Below, one piece after another: positions 55,600 to 64,000 of a DNA stretch of 64,000 bases. The position numbers and the translations under genes were made by a program. Location: assembly GCA_015179125.1 (NCBI GenBank), contig WHVA01000014.1, forward strand, positions 434,001-498,000. Direction: 5' to 3'. Every line of letters begins with the position of its first letter. Position 1 is the stretch's first letter. The notes under the pieces are model-generated. The model was not told the DNA's origin and did not search any database. It was given only the letters and a program-made list of their open reading frames with translations. The DNA is from Gautieria morchelliformis. Its lineage: Eukaryota; Basidiomycota; Agaricomycetes; Gomphales; Gomphaceae.

Positions 55600-56413
55600 A
55601 TGCTGACGCTGCCAGCCCATCACCAGACGTCTGTCGCAACTGTCGTCTTTCTACATGCAAGTATATCCAACGCCTGTAAGTTGCATCTAACAGTGCTACG
55701 TAGGGCCTCTCTCAAACAAGCTCATCATGGTTGCCGTGGGTGAGTCTTCTATCCAAGGAGTTGCCAAATGTCAAATGGATTCTTCCCCAAGCGTCAGCTG
55801 TGTTCATTCTCTGTATTCGCTGACAATCTAACTGGTTTAAGTAGTGAGATAGGACCAATAACGTATGACCAAGGCACCGAAGGACCTCGGTGGTTTGACG
55901 TCCACGCTCTGCCACCGGGTTTGCTGGAGGATGATAGACTCACTGCCGAGGCTTCAAAGCAGCGTATCCAAGCCATAGTCGAGGATGCCATTGAAGGCGG
56001 AACACCCCCCAATAAGATCCTGCTTGTAGGCTTCAGTCAAGGTTCCGCCATGGCACTTCTTTCCGGCTTGACATTCAAGCACACCTTGGGTGGTATAGCA
56101 GTCCTCGCAGGATGGTTGCCACCTAGATTCAGGGAGGTTAGCTCCACCTTGCGAACCGAGGTGGACAGGGCGCTGATTTGACTAGGCTGTGATAGCAGCC
56201 CGTACTCGCCCATGTCCGCCAATATTCTGGGCCCATGGTACAGCTGACGTTCTTATTCCGCTGGAGCATGCTTCAGAGGTTATGCAGTGGTTGCACTCGT
56301 CCTTAGGGATCAAGGACACAGGTCTAGCCTACCGAGAATATCCTGGCTTGGGACACACTGTCAATGATGATGCCCTGCATGATCTGAGTACCTGGATTGC
56401 CAGCTTGTTATAA
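55600..56413 (+). CDS. Acyl-protein thioesterase / lysophospholipase-like alpha/beta hydrolase
   Basis: It removes palmitate from S-acylated proteins (APT1/LYPLA family, cytosolic). Exons 55600-55656, 55704-55799, 55849-56136 and 56186-56413 give 222 aa, the family length. Motifs are the oxyanion VVFLHGLSQ, NVKWILPQA, WFDVHALP, the nucleophile elbow GFSQGSAMAL, the Asp in FWAHGTADVLIP and the His in YPGLGHTVND. The catalytic triad is complete. The first intron (55657-55703) begins GCAAGT; using it gives the conserved FLHGL, which no GT donor does. The acceptor of the second intron is less certain. Confidence 0.93.
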
Positions 56414-56645
56414 TTGTTCTGGCTTTAATTGCGCAGTGCAAGTACCAGGTTGACGTTGTTACTGTAACCTCAAGGCTGCAAAAACAAAGGAACGGTCACG
56501 TGATAGTCGCGATCGTGTTGTATGTACCCTTGATGATTCTAAGTTCAAGTCTGAGGCGCATGCAGCTGGATATATAAGCTGTTAGTAGGTGTCCTCTTAT
56601 GAGCACTACTCACGTTCTCACCCACCTGGCAAGCTTCTTCTGACC

Positions 56646-58559
56646 ATGTCCTCGCTGAAAGGCAAAGACTCGGACTCAAAGGTCACTCAGCCTCAATCTC
56701 TAATATGGTACCCCAACTCTTCACCTTCAAACCCACCGTTTGCAAATCATAGAACATGGCCTCCGGATGATGAAATTATTCCTGACAGCGAGGAGGAACG
56801 CATCAACGAGCGAGTGCTGTAATCGTAGTGATCCTGACGTGTAACTGAACCTCACTTCTAGAGAATGGGCACACAACCATGAACCCACCATTGTGATATC
56901 CTCGGACTCAGACTCATACTCGGACGTGCCGTAAGCATGATACTCATCAGCAACAAGTCGTTGGATTTAGGCACTAAATCAGACAAAGTCCCAAACGCAG
57001 TAGGCCATTGTCGAGCGACCCTTTCATAAAGGAAAGCACCAATAGCTCTGACAGCGGAACGGCTCGGTGTGTGAGCATGCTTTCATCTCGATAGTCTCAA
57101 GTAACTTACTGACTTTAGTCGAAAGTCGCCTGGTAACCAAGGAAAAAGCAGAGCATCCATGCTCATACCTCGAATCGAACATGACAGCGATTCAGACATC
57201 ATATGCATTGATACCGATACAGACACTGAAAATCCTCCCCTCTCCACATCACCTGTCAAGGAGAGAATCCTCCGACGCACTTTAACACCTTATGCACCGA
57301 TCCTAGACCGTTTGGATCCCGATCTCAACTCGGACGACTCTGCCATTTTGACTTTGTATATATCTTTCATTCCTTCTGTCCCTATGCTTGATGTCCATTT
57401 TAACTAGTGATCCTCATTTGCGTGCGAGGCCCGTTCCTCGCACGCCATCCAACAATTTGAACACCCCGTCCCGTGGTCTTGTGCCTGCGTCGACCACTCC
57501 CTCTACGTCGAAGTACCCCGCAAAACCAAAAAAGGCATCCCCCGAGCAGCTGAGGTTAGAAAACTATGCACGGACGTTGTTCGACGAGCTAAACACTTTA
57601 ATATTCGGAGGAGGACTGGCCGAAACGGAGCTAGTCTGGAATGTGAGACTGCTCACCACGGCTGGACGGGCTGAACGGAAGAAACAAGGGAAGGCCTTGA
57701 AATTGACAATCGAGCTCTCCACGAAAGTGGTAGACTCTGAGGGCTAGTTCGATGTTCTCGCAACCGTAGATAAATGCTGACTTATTGATACAGAACGTGT
57801 CAGAAACACGCTCGCCCATGAGATGTGTCACATAGCCGTCTGGGTTCTAGATGGAAGTCCGCGTGAGGATTCACATGGTCGACATTTCAAATTGTGGTGA
57901 GTACAGCAAACATTTACACTTACGTTGCAATAGAGCTGATATTTTGGGCCCTTTCCCAGGGCTGCGCGCATCACAAAGGCACGACCAGACATCATCATTA
58001 GCGTTTGTGTCTGCTTATCCCCCTCGATGCTCTGCGCTGATGGTACCACCATGCCACGCAGAAAATGCATTCATACGAAATTAATTACAAATTCAGGTGG
58101 GAATGTCTGACGTGCGGCAAGGTTTTTGGCCGTCATTCAAATTCCATAAATACCGAGATGAGCGGTCAGTATATGCACCCTACAGCGACGGCAAATGCGC
58201 CACTTATGCCCCACAAATTTGATCTACATTAGTCTGTGGAGTACACAACTGCCATGGCCGGCTGAAGCCATTGTTCGAGCGACCTGCGCGTCGCACACCG
58301 AAACTTGCTGATGGGAGCAAACTGGCTTCCGGATCTCCTCGCGGTACGTTGTTACTCTTTGTCAGTCTCAACTACCTCACTGAATTCTGCAAACCAAAAA
58401 ATAAATAACACAGATTCACCACGCTCTTTGGAACGCCCAAGCAAGTCCCCTGCCAAGCCAAAGACGACTGGGAGTGTTTGTATCGATTTGACGAACGAGG
58501 ACGACTTGGATGATTTGATCAAGGGGCTGGGTTCTGTATCCATCAACGGGGGAAAGTGA
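56646..58559 (+). CDS. SprT-like metalloprotease, GCNA-like
   Basis: Ten exons join in frame. The first third is disordered and acidic with SUMO-interacting-like patches (TIVISSDSDSYSD, DSDIICIDTD). The SprT domain begins about RLENYARTLFDELN and carries the zinc site HEMCHIAVWVLDG with a third His in DHGRHFKLW. It is followed by ITKARPDIII, EINYKFRWECLTCGKVFGRH and CGVHNCHGRL, a zinc ribbon. Another SUMO-like motif, SVCIDLTNEDDLDDL, lies near the end. This layout matches GCNA/ACRC-type proteases that digest DNA-protein crosslinks in the nucleus. Intron 5 (57743-57793) begins GC; every GT alternative breaks the conserved ERVRNTLAHEMCH. The start at 56646 is the first ATG; the longer frame upstream begins with GTG. 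Confidence 0.92.
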
Positions 58560-59518
58560 TCTCAGTTTCTGCATTCCCCTGTCATATCTACACATATCTC
58601 TGCTTTCAAATTAAGCAGGAATAGGTCAATATAAGCTTTGTGCATAACGAATCCCAGACTCGGGCGGCAGTCATAGCTCGCCGCACATTGCTGACACGCA
58701 AACAAGACTACTGGTGGCTTGCGTGACAAAGGCTATCGATAAAGCCGGCTTGTACGCAGCGTTCTCGAGCGAAGCCTTTATAGCTTCACCGGATCTGTGT
58801 CAGCCATCAACAAGCCGATGTTGTCCAAGCTCGCCGGCATGTTGTTTGACGCTCTTGACAACGCTAGAAATAGCGGTTCCTCGATACGAGGTCGCACTGA
58901 CTGGTAGTGTGCAGTGAAAGCAACAAGTACTGTAGGCCACCAGGACTGGACCTGCGTGAAACTGATTCATGGGAGGATGCCGAGATGTCGCCCCGCTACA
59001 GCATAAGTATAAACTATGCATTGAGAAGGGTGTCTATGACGGTCGGTTTGCACAAAAAGTCTTGACCCCACGCGCCGGAGAGTGAATATCGCGCGCCGTA
59101 GGGCACATACCGCGCGCCGCAGGGTACATACCGCGCCAAGGTACATGCCGCGACCAAAAAAACAGAGGTGCGCGGGAATAATAAGGCGCACACCTGCTAA
59201 AATATGTAGTTTTACACTAGCACATTATACAAAACATAACCCGCGCAAGCGGAATTGTCAGTGTCGCGCGCGCACATCACCTAGTTGACTAAGCTACTAA
59301 CACTTATTGATCGAGAGAGGATTTTTTTTAATTAAAATGTATTTATTATTAGTTGGAAAGAGAGTATAATAATGTGGAGAGCAGACAAAGGAGGGTATTG
59401 AAGCTATTAAAAAAGGAGTGTGATCAGGAGGTAGAGTGGACTAGGAGGGTATGAAGCTATTAAAAGAATATCATTAATGAGCGGAACGGTTGAATTATTG
59501 GTGCTTGAAGGTGACGGT
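58560..59518. other. Intergenic region with a small GC-rich minisatellite
   Basis: No gene is recognised. At about 59087-59150 a 21-bp unit of the form CGCGCGCCGYAGGGYACATAC repeats two to three times. A T/A-rich stretch follows (59320-59350). Confidence 0.5.
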
Positions 59519-60951
59519 CAATGCAGATCTGACTGATCTTCTCCCTGGTTCAGGTTCCAAAAGCAAGGAGTAGTGGCAGGAGGGGCGGCGTAATCATGAA
59601 TCTTTCCGGACTTGGGTGCGGGTTTAAAAACGGCTTCAAAGCGGTCGAACGATTCCTCAAGAGTAGCAGTATCGATTGAGGCTGTATTGTCATCGTCGTG
59701 GTTGTGTCGAGTCCTTTTCTTACCTTTCCAGAGGGGCCAGGCATCACATAGTCATCATCAGAATTGCTCAAACCTGTGATTTCTAAGTTCGCTGGATTTC
59801 GTACGTTAGAACCAGTGTGCGTATGACTTACGATTCTTTCGAGTGACTTTCTGCTTCTTTGAACGAGTGCTCGACTCCACAAAAACATCGTCATCGCTGT
59901 CAGCATCGGCTTAAGAATGAATGGTCAGTAATCAGCTTAGGTGGACATGCAAGTGAGCTTACCTGCCCTCCGTTTGCGTACAGCCTTGCCCTTTCCTTTT
60001 TGAGCTTGCACGGCGATATCTTCCATTGCCTCGATAATTTCAGGAATGGGGATGTGCGTCACTAAGTAGTTGTAGTTAATAATCTTAATAAACTGGCTTA
60101 ATGGATATTAGACTTACCAAAGAACAGTCTGGTATCCTGCCAGCCCTTGCTCTTACACCCTTTCACACTTTTAACATCGTATCCGTCGGGCATCTCATGG
60201 TGGAGCTCTAGGTGTGACCGGCGAGTCTTGAGGAGTCGCCACTGGTGCTTGTGGTCAGGTAGGTCCGCAGCAGCAATATCCAGTTGTTCAAATGGAAGCG
60301 GTAATGTTTCACGCAACCATTGATCAATCCGATCGACATCCCAGCTATCACCGAACTTGTACTGGTTACGGCTTCCAATTGCAGCATACCCGAGCTTCGC
60401 AAGTTCATCAATCTGTTGTGCTGTCGGCTCATTGGTACTTATCAAGCTACCATCTTCCTGGAATGAAAGTGAGGAAAACAGGTGAGTGAGAAGGCAGTGA
60501 AACTTACATTAAGCCCGTAAGGCAGGAAGATGATCATCCGGATGCTGGTAAACCTGTCATCTGTACTGGTAGCTCCGGCAATTGCCAGAAGCTTCTTCCG
60601 TTTCCCTTTAGTTGTCGCTGCGGCTTTCCCCCGCAGTTGATAGCGTTATTTGTAGGGAATCTGATATATATGTGAGCTTACTTTTGGACTGAAATCCTCA
60701 TCTGACTGCAGATTCAGAACTGTTTTCTTCAAACCAGAGAGGGCCTCCTTTCTAGCTTCTCCTTCCGAGCTTTTAACTTGGAATCGCTTGTTGGTGACGC
60801 TCCCAATAGCGGCACTGGCACTGCCGCTGGCACTGGCACTGTTGTTCCCTGAAGGCTGGGTGCCGTTAAGGTACGTTGATAGAATAGCATCCATCTTAGC
60901 TGCTGTTAACCCGCTAGGAGGTACGAAGGAGGTGTGATGTTGATGTGCCAT
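59519..60951 (-). CDS. Hypothetical protein of an Agaricomycete-expanded family
   Basis: The gene has at least five introns. The order is an N-terminal exon from the ATG at 60951 (SFVPPSGLTAAKMDAIL, with a Ser/Ala-rich repeat SASASGSASA). Next comes a block KGKRKKLLAIAG ... RMIIFLPYGLN, then EDGSLISTNEPTAQQIDELAKLGYAAI and WDVDRIDQWLRETLPLPF. After these come VTHIPIPEIIEAMEDIA, a Lys/Arg-rich nuclear-type stretch, and an acidic tail ending ATLEESFDRFEAVFKP and PCFWNLNQG. I recall similar uncharacterised proteins repeated in mushroom genomes; function is unknown. GT-AG introns fit throughout except that the acceptors near 60620 and 59730 are uncertain. Confidence 0.75.
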
Positions 60952-61058
60952 GAAATACTGTGAGTACACTCGTCACATGTGTTTATTTCATCTTCATCCG
61001 GAGCTGCTTTGAGGACAAACATTGGGCAGTGACATTTGACTTCGGCTTCATCAGTGAT

Positions 61059-61815
61059 TGTGTAGGAACCATCTTTCTAGCCTAAAAATCTTGCAAAAAG
61101 CATTAAAAAGTCTGTAAAAAACCTTTTTCCCATCTTAACATCAGCCAATACACGCAGCTTTGATGGGGAACTGTCTTTAGAATATTCCTTGAATTTTCTT
61201 GTATTTTTTCACCAATTATTCTGGCTTCCTTGGCTCAAAACTGCTTGACTGTGCTTGACAAAGGCTATGAACCCATGAGAGTCCATAGCTTTGTCATCGG
61301 CGCTCAATTTCAAACTCCGACCGGAGCGATCCTCGAACGCGCTTATTCAGAGCCGCACGTCCTCAAACACCCACAACTCCGACACTTTGGCTCTTTCAAT
61401 CTCAGCTGGTGAGATTGGAAATATCCGGTGCAGCTTACACAAGCCTGTACACTTAAATATAGTTCAAACCCAGCAGACACATGACTTGCTTCTAGCAACC
61501 ATGGCTGTGTAAGGCTGTGTGCAAGACTGCCCAATGATATGCAGAGCCAAAACTAGGGTGTATATTCAATCAATCCTATTGGACAATGAGCCTCCAAGCT
61601 CAATGCTACAACCCCTGAAATAGGACCCTTGATGTCATAGGGCTGTGCAGGGCTATGCAAGGCTATGCAGGGCTGTGTAAGGCTATGCTGAGCAGTGCAA
61701 ATCAGGGAAGGTGTTTGGCTAGCTATTCTTAGTTTCCTTGCACAAACACACCACTATAGTTACAAGGGTGTGTTTTAGCTGCGCAAATATTTACTTATGA
61801 CATCACTCGCCTAAT
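61059..61815 (+). mobile_element. Truncated F1a LTR (5' half)
   Basis: These 757 bases run from TGTGTAGGAACC to CTCGCCTAAT and are nearly identical to 43036-43792 (opposite strand). The copy stops before the promoter block, at the position where the others continue AGATAGAAG. The downstream junction is with unrelated DNA of the BTB gene region, so the 3' half was deleted. Confidence 0.88.
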
Positions 61816-61941
61816 GCCTGATCCACATCATTGTTTGGTGGCCCAGGGCCATGGAGAGCTGGGAATGTCACTGGCAGCTTGATGGACATAGTTACGCTCT
61901 GAGTCATCAGACTTTCAATTGCATTTTTCACTCCGCCACCA

Positions 61942-62930
61942 ATGCACCTGGGTCCAACTCACCATGAAAGGTTCTACTGGCGTGATGGCTCCACCATTTT
62001 TCTGGTATGCATTTATAGTTATATATTCCATCCAGCTAACCACTATCCTTCTAGGTTGATAATACACTTTATAAACTCCATATGTCCCTTCTTGAACCTC
62101 ATTCTATTGTACTAAGAGATATGTTCACAATGCCAGCCGCTGCTAGCGGCAGTGATGAGTCAGTCCAGGAAGGGGATAGTGATGAGTGGCCAATAAAGAT
62201 TGGAGCTCCATTACCGTGAGGAAATTAGACAATCTCCTCATATGGTTTCATCGGTGAGTGTTCTAGTCAATTTCTATTCTTGAATACTGTGTCTAACCAA
62301 CAAATGTAGTGTTGATTTGACAGTTCTTGATGTGTCAGCGCTCACTGACATATTAGAGCTGGCTTTGTTCCTCCAATGGGACACCGCACGGCACTTTGCG
62401 ATCCAAGTATTAAAGGACAGCGGTCTGACAGCTTCGCATCGGCTATCTTTAGCCATTAGTTACAGGATTCCTGACTGGATTGAGCTGGCCTTCAAAGATC
62501 TAATGGATACACCGCCCCAAACCTTTACTACCGAGGATTCAATGCTACTCGGACAACACATCATGATGCTTATTATGACGATGCAGGCTGCTATTTGTCA
62601 TCACCGACTCCTTGTGGCATACAACCTGCTGAAACTACGACATCATGACATTGCCTGCGTGAAGCAGTCAGCCACCTGCCAGTGTAACTGGGAGACTGCC
62701 TGGTGGGATGGATTAGCTCGCCATTATCTCCATCCAGATTTCCCAAACTCACCACAAGACACCCTTCTCAAACTGGAAAAGACCGCTGTCACGGGTGTTA
62801 CGATGGAATGTCGGTTGCGAGGGATTGAAACCCTTAAGGAGCAACGCATGTTCGAGATGGAGGACGATATAAAGGCGGCAACCCTTAAGAAGGTTAAGGC
62901 TCTCGAGGGAACTGTGGTTAGAGTCAACTG
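61942..62930 (+). pseudogene. BTB/POZ domain protein gene with an apparent frameshift
   Basis: The N-terminal BTB core HHERFYWRDGSTIFLVDNTLYKLHMSLLEP is clear, across a 50-bp intron (62005-62054). Then DEWPIKIG is followed by a stop in frame (TGA at about 62217). The next conserved block, VRKLDNLLIWFHR, lies in a frame shifted by one base. After an intron (about 62271-62308) the frame VDLTVLDVSALTDILELALFLQWDTARHF ... continues intact to 62930. One base gained or lost near 62200-62218 explains this. BTB proteins of this type are adaptors or regulators of unknown partner in mushrooms. A sequencing error is a live alternative, because the rest is well kept. Confidence 0.7.
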
Positions 62931-63007
62931 AACTTGACTGTGATGAGCCATTGTTTCTTGATAAATCCTAGCACCACCAACGTCTTGATAATTCAATGAA
63001 CTAGTAC

Positions 63008-63028
63008 TCAGAGAGAGAGAGAGAGAGA
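63008..63028. repeat. GA microsatellite
   Basis: A short (AG)n run of about ten units follows the BTB gene. Confidence 0.8.
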
Positions 63029-63397
63029 AAATCAATTAGAGTGCTCGAAGTGCATGGCGCTTATGGTGCACTGTAAGCTACATGTAGGTCTATGGCAAGC
63101 TACTTTAACGAAGGGAGGATATCACAGTAAGACTACAGGAGGGAGAGCGAGGGCGGTGCATTTCATGAGGTTGAGAGGGATAAAAACGAGATCCCAGGGT
63201 AAGCTAGTAATAGCTTAACCTCTGCGGCACCACAATTATTAATGTTACTAGATGTTGATGGGCATAAGGAGGGAGTACTGGTTGCGTGTAGGCTCGTTCT
63301 CGAGGACCTGCGTCGGGTAATAAATGATGGGCATTGGTATGGGGCAGTGGTCAGAGGTGGTGGTATGCGAGGGAGGCAGTGGATTAGTTGACATCTA
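63029..63397. other. LINE-derived or intergenic sequence
   Basis: The minus strand has an 84-codon frame (63163-63417) of the sort found at the ORF1/ORF2 junction of LINEs, but I cannot confirm an endonuclease domain. No other feature is seen. Confidence 0.35.
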
Positions 63398-64000
63398 TTA
63401 TTCATGGTAGAGGCCATCTACAGTAGCAGTCCACTGAAGGTGACACTCAAGGATATGTTTGCATGCAGGGCATTTGCGGTCGGTTGCTGAATGGGGGCCG
63501 TCGCAGAGGGAACATTTCCGGACAATGTGTTGGCATGTGACCACCTCACTGCAGTTGTTCACATCGGCGCATTTGCAGTCATGTGTGATATGTGGTCCTG
63601 AGTATAGGCCACATTTTGTCTCGTCTTTACAGGAGCGTGCAAAGTGACCGAAGCGATAACAGTTGAAGCATTGTGGGGGTGGTGTGTGAATCGCATGGTT
63701 GAGTGGAGGCATCCTTGATACGCAATATGCTGCTTGATGCAGTTGTTAGCAGCGTCAAGATCACTGAGATATAGGATCAGGGAGGAGTGCATTTTTGCAT
63801 TTTGTCGAGAAGAGCGAGATATGAACTCAGCATGCTGGAGCATGGAGGGGTTGCGTAATGATATGCTCGTTTTGGTCCAACAGGGTGGCGATGTCATCGC
63901 TGTCTCGTGATGGATCGAAGGAGGTGGGAAATCCATGGACAATGATGGGGTATAACCTGGGGGAAATGGAGAGGTTGACGGACAATTTGGGGAGCCATTG
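63398..64000 (-). pseudogene. LINE (non-LTR retrotransposon) ORF1 fragment with CCHC knuckles
   Basis: The C-terminal part has zinc knuckles of the type CFNCYRFGHFARSC, then C-X2-C-containing repeats CGLYSGPHITHDCKC and CSLCDGPHSATDRKCP, the usual order in ORF1 of basidiomycete LINEs. The upstream block SSLILYLSDLDAANNCI belongs to the same ORF1 but lies in another frame, with a one-base shift near 63680-63700. The fragment continues beyond the window. ORF2 (reverse transcriptase) is not present downstream. Confidence 0.7.

Noticed and set aside
1..64000. CRISPR arrays, bacterial operons, ribosome binding sites, riboswitches, origins or phage attachment sites
   Set aside because: The window is eukaryotic: introns in every host gene, LTR and TIR transposons, no regularly spaced short repeats with unique spacers.
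1..64000. tRNA, rRNA or snRNA genes
   Set aside because: I looked for tRNA arms and conserved rRNA strings on both strands and found none. The only tRNA-related sequences are the short primer-binding sites of the copia elements.

Overview
The window is fungal nuclear DNA, almost certainly from a basidiomycete of the Agaricomycetes. The host genes are broken by many introns of about 45-95 bp. The transposons include a KDZ transposase with CxC5/CxC6-type zinc clusters and the mariner-like DDE family common in mushrooms. Agaricomycete-style BTB proteins and a LINE ORF1 are also present. I cannot name the species.

Layout. Bases 1 to about 34250 are almost entirely nested transposable elements. 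Two nearly identical Ty1/copia elements (copia-1 A, minus strand, cut by the window edge; copia-1 B, plus strand, complete) lie head to head. Copia-1 B and a second, decayed copia element (copia-2, minus strand) both inserted into one 1.5-kb LTR (family F1), which itself sits in a GC-rich unclassified repeat. Copia-2 was later hit by solo LTRs of family F3, one of which carries a solo LTR of family F4. Two further F1 LTRs, another F3 LTR, a Tourist-like MITE and a dead KDZ transposase gene follow. Target-site duplications (TSDs) survive at most of these insertions, so their order can be read.

Bases 35181-40111 hold four conserved genes: 3-phosphoglycerate dehydrogenase, RAD51, mitochondrial ribosomal protein uL4m and cytosolic ribosomal protein uS9 (RPS16). 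A three-layer transposon nest (41007-44161) ends about 30 bp before the next gene. Bases 44194-60951 hold eight genes: an acidic hypothetical protein, a stand-alone N-terminal cullin-repeat protein, a Puf4/Mpt5-type Pumilio protein, VAC8, acyl-protein thioesterase, a GCNA-like SprT metalloprotease and an Agaricomycete-type orphan are the recognisable ones, with an LTR fragment just beyond. The window ends with a frame-disrupted BTB/POZ gene and a LINE ORF1 fragment.

How the genes relate. Most are independent housekeeping genes. VAC8 (an N-myristoylated, palmitoylated vacuolar armadillo protein) and an acyl-protein thioesterase (a depalmitoylating enzyme) are divergent across only about 124 bp. 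uL4m and uS9 also share a divergent promoter. RAD51 and the SprT/GCNA-like protease both belong to DNA-damage handling but are 18 kb apart. Splice sites were placed by eye using reading frame and protein-family conservation; none has transcript support here.
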